64,000 nt of DNA from Flavobacterium filum DSM 17961 (GCF_000425465.1 NZ_AUDM01000011.1:79399-143398), one strand, 5' to 3'. Positions 18,691 through 28,166 are shown, numbered from the stretch's first letter. The notes: generated by a model from the sequence alone, not told the origin. Program-made: numbers and translations.

Positions 18691-18740
18691 ATCCTTTCCT
18701 TTAGGTCTGGTAAATAAAATATTTTACTACATTTCAATAA
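18691..18740. repeat. Dispersed repeat copy A (related copy at 37782-37835)
   Basis: The segment contains ATCCTTTC, GGT, AATAAAATA, TTTTACTACATTT and AATAA in that order. The same blocks recur in the same order and orientation 19.1 kb away behind the RHS operon. The rest of 18635-18894 has no gene. Confidence 0.6.
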
Positions 18741-18894
18741 TACGAAAATATGAGTAGTTACAATAAATTACATTTTACAAAATGTATTTACTTGTTGTAA
18801 AACAACACGATAATATTTTAAACACATAGCAATCATAGGTTGATGCTTTTGGATAACCCTATAAAGAAGTTGTGTTATTTCGAAATTAATAACG

Positions 18895-18920
18895 CAAAAA
18901 AACCGCCCTTTAGAGGCGGT
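18895..18920 (-). terminator. Rho-independent terminator for the minus-strand gene
   Basis: Read on the minus strand, ACCGCCTCT pairs with AGGGCGGT (one mismatch) and is followed by seven T residues. It lies 20 bp past the stop of the 135-residue gene. Confidence 0.85.
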
Positions 18921-18939
18921 CATTACATTACAATTACTT

Positions 18940-19347
18940 TTACAACGTATCCCGATGGGCGGTAACTTCGGCGATAAACACATCTACTTCGGCAAGTTGT
19001 TTGTTTACGCGTTCAAGGTCTAATTCTTTTTCTAGCAGAGCTACGGCACCATAACTTTCTTTACGGTTTTCCAACAAAAATTTGCGGTATTCTAGCCGAA
19101 CTTTTCGTTTTTCTTCGGCCTCTTTGGTAGGGCCTTCCGGCAAAATAGCAAGAACCGTGTCGACGGCAGCAATTTCTGCATTTACACCTTGCAAGATGGC
19201 ATCAATCTCTACAGCGGTATTGCTGTAGTTGGTAACAAGTCGTTCTTCTGATAACTTTTTAAAGTTTAAATCAGATTTTTCTTTTTGGGCCATACCCAAC
19301 AACACATCGCAATCGGCAACTGTTGTTAAATTACTTACTGAATACAT
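18940..19347 (-). CDS. Hypothetical helical protein, 135 residues
   Basis: The protein starts MYSVSNLTTVADCDVLLGMA and is rich in Ala, Glu, Leu and Lys, predicted to be mostly helical with two coiled-coil stretches (about 25-75 and 80-130). Its codons have visibly more G+C than its neighbours, suggesting a different origin. There is no signal or membrane segment. It sits directly downstream of the type I restriction operon on the same strand, but 169 bp from hsdM, with its own terminator. I know no function for it; phage structural-accessory or defence-linked roles are conceivable. Confidence 0.75.
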   Translation of the reverse strand: MYSVSNLTTVADCDVLLGMAQKEKSDLNFKKLSEERLVTNYSNTAVEIDAILQGVNAEIAAVDTVLAILPEGPTKEAEEKRKVRLEYRKFLLENRKESYGAVALLEKELDLERVNKQLAEVDVFIAEVTAHRDTL

Positions 19348-19516
19348 AATTAAAAATTTTAAAATTATACTTACATAAACGCAAGTATTATACCTTAAAA
19401 TATTATAAATCAGAAGTTTATAAAAATATTAACTTGTAGCGTTAATCTTATTTTAAAAATATACTAAGTTGTATTTTATTGTCGTTATAAACGCTTTTTT
19501 AATTAAAAAATGAGTT

Positions 19517-21178
19517 TTATTTAATCGGTTTCAGTCCCAACTCTTTCAAAAACGCATTGTGTTTGTCCGTATTGATTTTAATACTTTCATTAATAGAAGT
19601 CAATTTTTCATTCACCAAATTCAAGTCAATTTGTATTTCATCAACGGATGTGCTCACATATCTTGAAATATTCAAGTTAAAATCATTTTTATTAATTTCG
19701 TCCATTGAAACTCTTCGAGAGTAACGTTCTCTTTCATTTCTAAATTTGTACGTTTCTACAATATTGTCTAAGTGCTTTTCAGAAAGTGTATTCTGCCTTT
19801 TACCTTTTTCAAACTGATTACTTGCATTAATGAATAATACATCTTCGTTCTTTTTGCATTTTTTTAAAACCAAAATGCAAACGGGAATTCCAGTTGAATA
19901 AAACAAATTAGATGGCAAACCTATTACAGTATCTATATAATTTTCTTTTAAAAGTTTTTCTCTAATTCGAGCTTCTGCTCCACCTCTGAAAAGAACACCA
20001 TGAGGTAATATTATTGCCATTGTTCCATCGTCTGCCAGTTGTCCTTCTGAACCTAAGAAATGAAAACCATGCAATAGAAAAGCAAAATCGGCAGCTGATT
20101 TTGGAGCTAAACCATACCCTTTAAATCTAAAATCTTCTGCTAATGTATCTGTTGGCTCCCAACGCAAACTAAATGGAGGATTAGCCACAATAGCATCAAA
20201 TTTTATTTTTTTGCTAGGATTCATTTGATTGAAATCATCCCATTGGTTTAATAAAGTATCACCGTGAAATATCTCAAACTCGGTGTCTTTCATACCATGC
20301 AAAAGCATATTCATACGGGCTAAATTGTATGTAGTGATGTTTTTTTCTTGACCATAGATTTTACCAATTGTTCCAATTCCTTCTGTTTCGTTTTTTAATT
20401 GTGTACGAACATTAAGCAAAAGAGAACCAGAACCACATGTAAAATCCAATACTTTGTTTAACTTTGTTTTATAGCCTTGTGTTGGGTCGTGAGAATCTAA
20501 CAGTACAATTCTGGAAAGAATAGTTGAGATTTGTTGAGGAGTATAAAATTCACCTGCTTTTTTACCTGAACCGGCTGCAAATTTTCCAATCAAGTATTCA
20601 TAAGCATCACCTAAGGTGTCAGTATCCGTTGAAAATTCAGCAATTCCCTCAGCAATTTTTCTAATTATTTTACAAAGCTTTTCATTTCTTTCTTCGTGCG
20701 TTTTACCTAACTTTTCAGAATTAAGATTTATTTCAGAAAAAAGCCCTTTAAAGGTAGTACCAAAAGATTCATTTTCAATATGACGAAATCCATCATCAAG
20801 AATTTCCAACAAATCACCACTTTGTTTGCTTGCTAAATGGGTAATATTGCTCCACAAATATTTAGGATTAATAATATAATGCACTTTTTTTCGCATACTA
20901 TCTTCAAAAAGGGCAATATCTTCTTTATTGTCTTTATACCAGTCTTCTAACGGTGGAGGAACTGTAAAATCAAATCGATTGTCTTTTGATCTGCTTGGCG
21001 GGTAGTCTTTACCTAATTCTTTTTTTGCAGCTTCTTCATAATTGAAGGACAAATACCGAAGAAATAAAAAAGAAAGCATGTAATCACGGAAATCATCCGC
21101 ATTCATTACGCCTCTCAAATCATTGGCAATATCCCAAAGGGTATCGCCTAATTTTTTATGTTGTTCTTTTTGTGTCAT
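19517..21178 (-). CDS. hsdM: Type I restriction-modification DNA methyltransferase subunit
   Basis: This 553-residue protein is the modification subunit of a type I system; with HsdS it methylates adenine, and with HsdR it forms the restriction complex. The N-terminal HsdM helical domain spans about 5-165. The methyltransferase domain carries the SAM motif LDFTCGSGSLLLNVR (a variant of DPTCGSG, near residue 248) and the catalytic NPPF motif (VANPPFSLRW, near 334). It is the last gene of hsdR-hsdS-ATPase-hsdM, which is an unusual order; 11 bp separate it from the ATPase gene. Confidence 0.96.
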   Translation of the reverse strand: MTQKEQHKKLGDTLWDIANDLRGVMNADDFRDYMLSFLFLRYLSFNYEEAAKKELGKDYPPSRSKDNRFDFTVPPPLEDWYKDNKEDIALFEDSMRKKVHYIINPKYLWSNITHLASKQSGDLLEILDDGFRHIENESFGTTFKGLFSEINLNSEKLGKTHEERNEKLCKIIRKIAEGIAEFSTDTDTLGDAYEYLIGKFAAGSGKKAGEFYTPQQISTILSRIVLLDSHDPTQGYKTKLNKVLDFTCGSGSLLLNVRTQLKNETEGIGTIGKIYGQEKNITTYNLARMNMLLHGMKDTEFEIFHGDTLLNQWDDFNQMNPSKKIKFDAIVANPPFSLRWEPTDTLAEDFRFKGYGLAPKSAADFAFLLHGFHFLGSEGQLADDGTMAIILPHGVLFRGGAEARIREKLLKENYIDTVIGLPSNLFYSTGIPVCILVLKKCKKNEDVLFINASNQFEKGKRQNTLSEKHLDNIVETYKFRNERERYSRRVSMDEINKNDFNLNISRYVSTSVDEIQIDLNLVNEKLTSINESIKINTDKHNAFLKELGLKPIK

Positions 21179-21189
21179 TAGTTTCTGTT

Positions 21190-22272
21190 TTATGCAAAAA
21201 TTTCAGGTAATTGAAATTCGTATTTATCTGTAAATGCTTTTAAAATTTTTTTGAATAAGTCTTTATTATCTTCATTCATTTCAACCGGTTGATAGATTGA
21301 ATATTTGCCATGACTTAGTAAGTTTAAAGCTCTTGAAAAAAGCACATCATCTTCAACAGTTTTAAAACAACTTGAAAAATCATCATACCCAAAAAATGTA
21401 GATGTTTTTTCCAATATTGCCCTCAACATATTAAAATGATAGGTGTTTATATTTCCGTTTTTAGAAACTTTATCTAATTCAGCTAATATGGCAACATGAT
21501 GAAAAAATGGTGTTTCATCTGTAGCCCTTAATATATATCCGTCTGCACCATTTTTATGTAAAAAATGGCTTTTATGCTCAATTTTCTTTAGCTCATTATA
21601 CATTACGTTGTAGAACAATGAATGATGAGAGGAGATAACTACTTTTACTTTGTCTTTTCCTTTTTTTAATAGTTTGGCCAAATCACTCGCTACACTAATA
21701 GCATTATTATCGTCAAGTGATGAAATGGGGTCGTCTATGTAAATGAATTTGACCCAATTGTATGGTCCATTTCCGTCATCATCTATGGCAAGTTCGGCAA
21801 TTGCCAAAAATATGCACCAAATAAAGATATTTTCTTCCCCTCTCGAAACTTTAATATGGTTGTTTTCTTCTCCTTTGTTGAAAGTGATTGTCCACGCATC
21901 ATAATCAATTCTAAAATCAAAATCGGCGTAACGTTCCAAAAAATTGAAAATCTTTTCTTCCAAAGCCAATTCTCTAAAACCTTCAAAAAAACGGGAATTT
22001 CTGTTGATGATTAAATGCCTTTTTGTATCGTTTTCAAGGTCATTGTTCCAATGAAAAAGGTCTTCTGTAAAAGCGTTATAATACAATGTATCTGTTACTG
22101 GATTTTTTTTCCGCTTTTTGCTTATGTCTTTGAACTCCATTGAAAGGCGAGTTTTACCTGTTCCATTGTAAGCGTACAATAAAACAAAATGATGATTGTT
22201 TAAATCATCTCTTAGCCTGACAGCCACATTTTTCAGTGTTTTATATTTATATAGTTTTTTTTGACCACTCAT
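21190..22272 (-). CDS. ABC-type (AAA_13-like) ATPase inside the hsd operon
   Basis: This protein of about 360 residues has a Walker A AYNGTGKTRLS near residue 38, an ABC signature-like SRGEENIFIW near 142, a Walker B IYIDDPISSLDDNN near 177 and an H-loop VVISSHHSLF near 214. The C-terminal part (FHMLRAILEKT-like, then NLLSHGKYSIY) resembles the AAA_13 family that includes PrrC and RloC anticodon nucleases and other RM-linked ATPases. The long coiled coil usual between Walker A and B is missing, so it is a compact version. I chose ATG 22272; a GTG at 22281 would overlap hsdS by 8 bp. RM-linked genes of this sort (rlo in Campylobacter) may back up restriction with an abortive response. I cannot identify a nuclease active site. 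Confidence 0.8.
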   Translation of the reverse strand: MSGQKKLYKYKTLKNVAVRLRDDLNNHHFVLLYAYNGTGKTRLSMEFKDISKKRKKNPVTDTLYYNAFTEDLFHWNNDLENDTKRHLIINRNSRFFEGFRELALEEKIFNFLERYADFDFRIDYDAWTITFNKGEENNHIKVSRGEENIFIWCIFLAIAELAIDDDGNGPYNWVKFIYIDDPISSLDDNNAISVASDLAKLLKKGKDKVKVVISSHHSLFYNVMYNELKKIEHKSHFLHKNGADGYILRATDETPFFHHVAILAELDKVSKNGNINTYHFNMLRAILEKTSTFFGYDDFSSCFKTVEDDVLFSRALNLLSHGKYSIYQPVEMNEDNKDLFKKILKAFTDKYEFQLPEIFA

Positions 22273-22273
22273 T

Positions 22274-23479
22274 CTAATCACTCATTTTTGGAAACAAACC
22301 TTGCATTAAACCTTTTTTGTGTTGTTTCAATTGCTCTATTTCTTTTGCCTGTTCTGTTATCAGTTCATCTAAAGAAGAAAGGCAAGAAGCGATTTTTTGT
22401 TGTTCTTTAATACTCGGAATAAAAAGTCCTAATTCTTTTATTTGAGAAACTGATACAATATTCTTAATTGCTCCACCTGCTGATTGGGATAATAATTTTT
22501 CCTGATTATTATCAGATTCTAATGTAATTTTCACAAATAAATTATCATACCCTTTCTTTACAGTTAGTTTAAGTAAAGCCTGATTAATTACTCCAATTTT
22601 GTTTTCTTCAGGTACAATTGCAAATTTTCCCATAGTACCTGAACAACTCATTATTAGATCACCTGACTTTACAGAAAATCTTTTTAATTCGTTGAACTTG
22701 CCTTCATCAATAAAATATCTAAATGAACTGAAATCACTATATATAGCGTGTGATTGCTCATATACAGCATAGCCTTCATTTACAAAGATTTCTTTTTTCA
22801 ATGCACCACCGAAAGGACCCCTAACAAGTTTACAAATATCATCAAGTGGTTTCTCCACCCACACCCCATCCTGCTCAAATTCCTTAAAGCGATACTTTGG
22901 TACTTTCTCGCCCTCTTGCGGAAAAAGATTTTGCATTAAGCCTTTTTTGTGGTCTTTGAGTAACTCTAACTTTTGGTTGTGGGCTTCAATCAAATCATCC
23001 AAGGAAGAAAGACAGGATGCTATTTTTTGTTGCTCTCTTTTGTCTTTTGGAACTAAAATTGGGAAATTTTGAAGTATAGGTTGTCTTAAAGACAGCACAG
23101 TTGACTGAACAGCCTTTTGAGATAATAAATTACTATTATACAACATTGAATAATATACAAATTGTCCGTTAATAGTAAAATTTTTTAAAGCATATGCTCT
23201 TTGATGAAGATTGAACTTACCATTAAAATATTTAGGAATAAATCGCATACCTTCTCCAGGTATTATTACAGCTTCAGTATCGAAAATGTATTCATTTGAT
23301 GCCTTAATAACTTCTGATCTATCAAATAAAGGATATTGACCTTCTTGAATATGGTCTTGAGCGTTAGATTTACCATTAGTAATTTTACAAACTTCTCCCA
23401 AGGTTTTATCTTGCCATTCTACCCCATTATTAAATTCAGGGAAACATATTTCTGGTATTAGTCTTTTCTTCTTATTCAT
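22274..23479 (-). CDS. hsdS: Type I restriction-modification specificity subunit
   Basis: The 401-residue HsdS reads the two halves of the DNA target. It has two target-recognition domains (about 15-150 and 215-355), each followed by a helical conserved repeat. The repeats are alike: EQQKIASCLSSLD(D/E)LI then KKGLMQ(N/G)LFP, near residues 158-195 and 365-400. A linker reading GEKVPKYRFKEFEQDG starts the second half and echoes the N-terminal LIPEICFPEFNNG. The DNA of the two repeats is also similar, so recognition domains could be exchanged by recombination. It overlaps hsdR by 8 bp. Confidence 0.95.
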   Translation of the reverse strand: MNKKKRLIPEICFPEFNNGVEWQDKTLGEVCKITNGKSNAQDHIQEGQYPLFDRSEVIKASNEYIFDTEAVIIPGEGMRFIPKYFNGKFNLHQRAYALKNFTINGQFVYYSMLYNSNLLSQKAVQSTVLSLRQPILQNFPILVPKDKREQQKIASCLSSLDDLIEAHNQKLELLKDHKKGLMQNLFPQEGEKVPKYRFKEFEQDGVWVEKPLDDICKLVRGPFGGALKKEIFVNEGYAVYEQSHAIYSDFSSFRYFIDEGKFNELKRFSVKSGDLIMSCSGTMGKFAIVPEENKIGVINQALLKLTVKKGYDNLFVKITLESDNNQEKLLSQSAGGAIKNIVSVSQIKELGLFIPSIKEQQKIASCLSSLDELITEQAKEIEQLKQHKKGLMQGLFPKMSD

Positions 23480-26400
23480 ATGCTGCTAATCCTGAAATTT
23501 CACGCCCTTGGGCTAATTTTTTTAATTGGGGTACTAAATCTTCCATTAGGGCAAGTTCTTTTACTCTGCGTTCTTTCCAATTCAAATCTAAAGGTGCTAA
23601 AAGGTCGGTGAGTTTTTCACCGTCAAAAATCATTCGGCTCATAATTTTATCGATGAACTTTTTCAAGTCTGCTGTTTGTAAGCCGTGTTTATTTGCAATA
23701 TTTGCTATTTCTTTGTTGTATTTATTGTCTTTAAATTGGGTTAAATTAAGTTTTAATTCATCAACCGTTTGACCTATTGACCAATCTACTTGCTCTACAA
23801 ATTCTGCTAAATCTTCATCATCCATTAAGTTAGAATTAGATTTTAACAAGCTGATGACTTCTTGCTTCGTCATTTTTTGTCTGGCAGGTTTTTTTTGTGT
23901 GCTGTCTGCAATCAGATTCATGATATAGTCATAATCAATCACAGCAGAAGCAAACAATACAAATTCAAAATCAAGTTGTTGAATTTGAGGCGGTGCTTGG
24001 TCTCCCTCCTTTTCTTGTTGTTTTTGAAATGCTTTGGCTGTTTCTAAATATGAACTTTTAAACTCTATGTAGGTTTCTTTAGGTAGTATTTTATTAATGA
24101 GTTCCTTTTGTTCCGGTTCTAAATCAGTAAATTGTTCTAATGCCAATAACTGACGTTGAACTTCTTTAAAGTTTTCAATAAAGGTAATTTTGGCAGCATC
24201 ACCTTTAACATTATATACTTCTTTAGGTTCACAAACCAACCCTTGTTCTTGCATAAAAATGCCTAGTTTTTCAACTGCTTGTTTGAATTTTTCAATCACT
24301 TTTGGTGCAGGGTCAACCAGCCAAATCTCTCTTGACCTACCTTCATCAACACCAGAAAACAAAGTAATAGCTTGATTTACGGCATCTTGTTGTGAACGAA
24401 AATCCAAAATATTACCATGAGGCTTAGTGTCATTCAACACCCTATTTGTTCTTGAAAAAGCTTGAATTAAACCGTGGTATTTTAAATTCTTGTCAACATA
24501 TAAAGTATTAAGGTATTTGCTGTCAAAGCCGGTAAGTAGCATATCTACTACAATGGTAATATCAATCTTTTTCTCGTGAGCATATTCTTTTTTACTGTAT
24601 TGATGATCTTTGATGCGTCTTTGTATATCTTGATAATACAAATCAAATTCATTGATATTGTGTTGGGTTTTAAATTGATTATTGTAATCTTCAATTATTT
24701 CCGTTAAAGCCTTTTTCTTTTCTTCCGGATTTTGTTTATTGTCTTCTCGCTCCTGAGTCAAATCTTCTTGCAACTGTCTGATATCAGCCGCATTTTTTTG
24801 ACTTTGTTGGTCGCCCTGTTTGGCAATGAGTTGAGAAGGTGGCGAAAACACACAAGCAATGTTTAACGGGACATATTCAGGATTTTCAACTTGTTTTTTG
24901 TTTTGTAATTCTTTGAAAAGCTGATAATATTCTATTGCATTATTAATAGAAGCAGTAGCCAAAATTGCATTGAATCTTCTTGAATTGGTAGCTGCATCAT
25001 GTTTGTTTAAAATAGCTTCAACAACTGCTTGTCGTGAAATAAATTCACCTGGTTTTTGGTTTAAATTTCCTTTAAAATAATCAATGTGAAAACGCAATAC
25101 GTTTTTATCTTCTATCGCATGGGTTATTGTATAAGCATGTAACCTTTTTTGAAAAATGTCTTCAGTTGTTTTAAAAGAAGCATATTCGCCCTCCTTGATA
25201 CTATATGTTGCATTTTCATCAAAAATTGGTGTACCCGTAAAGCCAAACAACTGGGCGTTTGGGAAAAACGCTGCGATGGCTTTATGGTTTTCTCCAAACT
25301 GAGAACGATGACACTCATCAAAAATAAAAACGACTCTTTTATCTTTTAAAGGTTTTAGTCGTTCTTTATAGGTTTGAAATCCTTTTTCGGCTTTCTTTTT
25401 ATTTCGATCATTGTTTTCATCCAAGGCCAAACCCAATTTTTGAATAGTGGTAACAATCACCTTATCCGCATAATCGGTAGAAAGCAAACGTCTTACTAGG
25501 GTTTCGGTATTGGTGTTTTCTTCAACACTGCCTTCTTGAAATTTATTGAATTCTTCGCGGGTTTGTCGGTCAAGGTCTTTACGGTCCACCACAAATAAAC
25601 ATTTTTCAATATCGTGGTTGTCTTTTAACAGCGTTGATGTTTTAAATGAGGTCAAGGTTTTACCGCTTCCTGTGGTGTGCCAGATGTATCCATTACCTCT
25701 GTTTTGTTTTACACATTCTTCAATAGCCTTCACAGCATAAATTTGATACGGTCGCATGACAAGCAATCGTTGTTCGCTCTCCACCAAGACCATATATTTA
25801 CTAATCATTTCTCCAAGAGTGCACTTACTCAAAAATTTTTCAGTAAAATCATATAGCCTATTAATTTTCTTATTTTCAATATCAGCCAATTCATAAACCG
25901 GCAAAAACTGTTCGTCTGCATTAAAAGTAAAATGTTGATTCTTATTGTTGGCAAAATAGAGTGTTCTACCTCCATTACTCACAATAAATAATTGCATAAA
26001 GCATAGTAAAGAATTTCCGTAACCGTTTCCGGGTTCGTTCTTATAATCTACAATTTGTTGCATGGCTTTTCGTGGTGAAATGTCAAATTTTTTTAACTCA
26101 ATTTGCACCACCGGCAATCCGTTTATCAATAAAATAATGTCATAGCGTTGATGGCTGTTTTCTGTATTGATGCGTAATTGACTGATCACTTCAAAGTCAT
26201 TTTTACACCAATCTTTGATGTTCACTAAAGTGTAATGTAAAGGGGTACCATCCTCCCGTTGAAAGTATTGTCTTTGTCGTAATTTTTTAGAAGTAATAAA
26301 TACATCTGCGTTGATGATTTCTTCTCTTAATCTTAAGAATTCATTATCAGATAATCTAATTCGGTTGAGTTCTTCAAATTTTGCTTTAAAGTTTTGCTCA

Positions 26401-26495
26401 AGCGATTTTCTATCCACAATGTCAGGGCGATAAATGTATTTCAACCCTTTTAGTTGCTCAATGAGGTTAAGTTCTATTTGATTCTCCTTGTTCAT
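23472..26495 (-). CDS. hsdR: Type I restriction endonuclease/translocase subunit
   Basis: This 1007-residue subunit contains, in order, a PD-(D/E)xK nuclease (YDIILLINGLPVVQIELK near residue 120), an SF2 helicase motor with Walker A HTTGSGKTLTSF (near 275) and DEAD-box variant DECH (IFDECHRSQFG near 393), motif III-like FGFTGTP (near 415), motif VI QAFSRTNRV (near 680) and a helical C-terminal domain that binds the methylase core. It is the first gene of the operon and starts with ATG 26495. The system looks intact. The gap to the next gene (26496-26777) holds nothing I can name. Confidence 0.96.
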   Translation of the reverse strand: MNKENQIELNLIEQLKGLKYIYRPDIVDRKSLEQNFKAKFEELNRIRLSDNEFLRLREEIINADVFITSKKLRQRQYFQREDGTPLHYTLVNIKDWCKNDFEVISQLRINTENSHQRYDIILLINGLPVVQIELKKFDISPRKAMQQIVDYKNEPGNGYGNSLLCFMQLFIVSNGGRTLYFANNKNQHFTFNADEQFLPVYELADIENKKINRLYDFTEKFLSKCTLGEMISKYMVLVESEQRLLVMRPYQIYAVKAIEECVKQNRGNGYIWHTTGSGKTLTSFKTSTLLKDNHDIEKCLFVVDRKDLDRQTREEFNKFQEGSVEENTNTETLVRRLLSTDYADKVIVTTIQKLGLALDENNDRNKKKAEKGFQTYKERLKPLKDKRVVFIFDECHRSQFGENHKAIAAFFPNAQLFGFTGTPIFDENATYSIKEGEYASFKTTEDIFQKRLHAYTITHAIEDKNVLRFHIDYFKGNLNQKPGEFISRQAVVEAILNKHDAATNSRRFNAILATASINNAIEYYQLFKELQNKKQVENPEYVPLNIACVFSPPSQLIAKQGDQQSQKNAADIRQLQEDLTQEREDNKQNPEEKKKALTEIIEDYNNQFKTQHNINEFDLYYQDIQRRIKDHQYSKKEYAHEKKIDITIVVDMLLTGFDSKYLNTLYVDKNLKYHGLIQAFSRTNRVLNDTKPHGNILDFRSQQDAVNQAITLFSGVDEGRSREIWLVDPAPKVIEKFKQAVEKLGIFMQEQGLVCEPKEVYNVKGDAAKITFIENFKEVQRQLLALEQFTDLEPEQKELINKILPKETYIEFKSSYLETAKAFQKQQEKEGDQAPPQIQQLDFEFVLFASAVIDYDYIMNLIADSTQKKPARQKMTKQEVISLLKSNSNLMDDEDLAEFVEQVDWSIGQTVDELKLNLTQFKDNKYNKEIANIANKHGLQTADLKKFIDKIMSRMIFDGEKLTDLLAPLDLNWKERRVKELALMEDLVPQLKKLAQGREISGLAAYE

Positions 26496-26777
26496 TTATT
26501 TATAACTCTTTGGCATTTATTGATTTTAAAATAATCCAATCCGTTTAAATTTTCAATAATTTAAAATCACTTTTTTTTGAGATTTTATTCAGCTTTTATA
26601 ATTGACTCTTTAAAGCCGTAGCCTTTAAACCAATTTTGATTGCTCAAATATAGTAAAAAATACTTGCTGTGATTTTGAAAAACTATCCTATTTTTATGGG
26701 TACTTTAGAAGTTGGATGCTATAAAAAATATTTTTTGAGGCTATTACTTTATTCCAATTTCTATCGTAGTTTTTCGT

Positions 26778-27278
26778 TTAAACATTCATTTTTTGTTTTA
26801 TAAAAAACATTTCATTTTCAATTTGTTGTTTTTTAAGTTCACATGCGGCTAATTTTTGAAGCGAATTGAGTTCTAAACTCTTTTTTATCCTATTCTCAAT
26901 GATTCTTGTTTGCAAACTGTTGTTGTCCTTTTTAGTTTTAAAAAAATCTAATGCTGTGATTCCCGCCAACAAATGCTCACGTGTTTTTTGTATTTCTTCT
27001 ATTTTTTTATTGACCTGATGATGCATTATTGCTAAATCGGTTAGTTTCTTTTGCCATTTTTTTTGAACAGTTTTACTTTCATTCTCTAGAAATGTTCGAC
27101 TGGTTTTGGCAGTTTTATTTTTTTTCACATAATGCAAAAGTTCGTTAAGCTTTACAGTAGCTTCTATAGGCAAACTTCTTTTTCCGCTAACAAACATAGA
27201 CCATTGCGAACGGTGTATTTCTAGAAATAAGGCCATTTCATCGTGTGTAAGTCCGGTAATTTCTTTAAAAGCATTCAT
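26778..27278 (-). CDS. XRE-like helix-turn-helix regulator with coiled-coil tail
   Basis: The 166-residue protein begins with a HTH of the lambda-repressor class (FKEITGLTHDEMALFLEIHRSQWSMFVSGKRSLP, about residues 4-37, with the recognition helix around SQWSMFVSGKR). The rest is a long basic coiled coil that could dimerise it. It reads toward the hsd operon with a 282-bp gap. An array of matching ACAC/GTGT sites lies directly upstream of its own start, so autoregulation is likely. It could control the restriction operon, the RHS operon on the other side, or only itself. Confidence 0.8.
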   Translation of the reverse strand: MNAFKEITGLTHDEMALFLEIHRSQWSMFVSGKRSLPIEATVKLNELLHYVKKNKTAKTSRTFLENESKTVQKKWQKKLTDLAIMHHQVNKKIEEIQKTREHLLAGITALDFFKTKKDNNSLQTRIIENRIKKSLELNSLQKLAACELKKQQIENEMFFIKQKMNV

Positions 27279-27295
27279 TAAGCACTATATTAAGC

Positions 27296-27413
27296 GTGTC
27301 AATTTTTTTTGTTTGAACAAATATACACAAAAAGTGTGTCAAAAAATTTATAAAAATAATTTTTACACAAAAAGTGTGTCGAAAAAATGAATTACATTTT
27401 TTTGACACAAAAA
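27296..27413. promoter_or_regulatory. Operator array with 40-bp spacing upstream of the XRE gene
   Basis: TACACAAAAAGTGTGTC occurs identically at 27324-27340 and 27364-27380; each contains an ACAC-N5-GTGT inverted repeat. A half site GTGTC at 27296-27300 continues the same 40-bp phase, and an opposite half site GACACAAAAA lies at 27404-27413. The array stands 18-135 bp upstream of the ATG at 27278. The spacing is close to four helical turns, so bound dimers would face the same side. Confidence 0.75.
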
Positions 27414-28065
27414 TTTAAATTGATTGTGATTAATTAAAAGTTTGACTTAAAAAGATTAAGCAAAGAGACATTAAATTAAGTGAGCTATGAATGCTTGGTT
27501 GAGTTAATAGTTACATCATTTATTTCAATGATAATTAATCTAAAAATAAAAGCTTTAGCTGACCATAAAGGTATTCTTAGTATTATGCAAACCCAAGCTA
27601 TTGTTCTATAAACGAATTTATTAAAAATGAATAGTCTCATTAGTAAACTTTATGGCAAATTGTTTGGAGATCAAGAATAGTTGCTAAAGAATTTTTTAAT
27701 CATTTTAGCTAATTGATTTCAAATAGAAATTAAAGTGAATAAGAATATGAAAAGTAAATTGGTAACTTTAATTCAAGATGTATTATACTTTAAAAAAGAG
27801 CAATATTTAAACCTATTTAACGATTAAGATTTTTTTTAAAGTTAAACACTCAAAAAAATTTTCTTATAAAAATTACTTCCACAAGAATTTCTCATTTTTA
27901 ATATCATACAATTTTGCAAAAAGCCTTGTTCAAAAGAAATTAATTGACACGGAACAATTAATATTTTTTAATAGTTTTATCTTTAACTAATGTTAAAATA
28001 ATCTTTTTTTTAAAATTTATTAAGAAAAAATTTGTAAGATAATTTTTTTTTTTAACTTAGCACTC
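27414..28065. other. AT-rich region of 650 bp without a gene
   Basis: I find no convincing open frame or RNA gene on either strand. It separates the regulator array from the RHS operon and presumably holds the promoter of the latter. Confidence 0.6.
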
Positions 28066-28143
28066 AAGAGGAAGTTAAATAATCAATTTAGATGCGTAAG
28101 AGCAACAACACAATTATAGGGGTTAAAATCCTCTCTTCCTCTT
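28066..28143 (+). promoter_or_regulatory. Leader stem ahead of the RHS operon, possible attenuator
   Basis: AAGAGGAAG at 28066-28074 pairs perfectly with CTTCCTCTT at 28135-28143, and a T-rich run (TTCTTTTTT) follows before the ATG at 28167. The 60-nt interior contains a short AGG/CCT pairing. A transcript starting upstream could terminate here, so the element may restrain expression of the toxin operon. This is inferred from base pairing only. Confidence 0.35.
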
Positions 28144-28166
28144 TTCTTTTTTAACACATCTTCTTC

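Noticed and set aside
27296..27413. The 40-bp spaced repeats as a CRISPR array.
   Set aside because: Repeats are 17 bp and palindromic, only two full copies exist, spacers are AT-rich and similar, and no cas genes are near.
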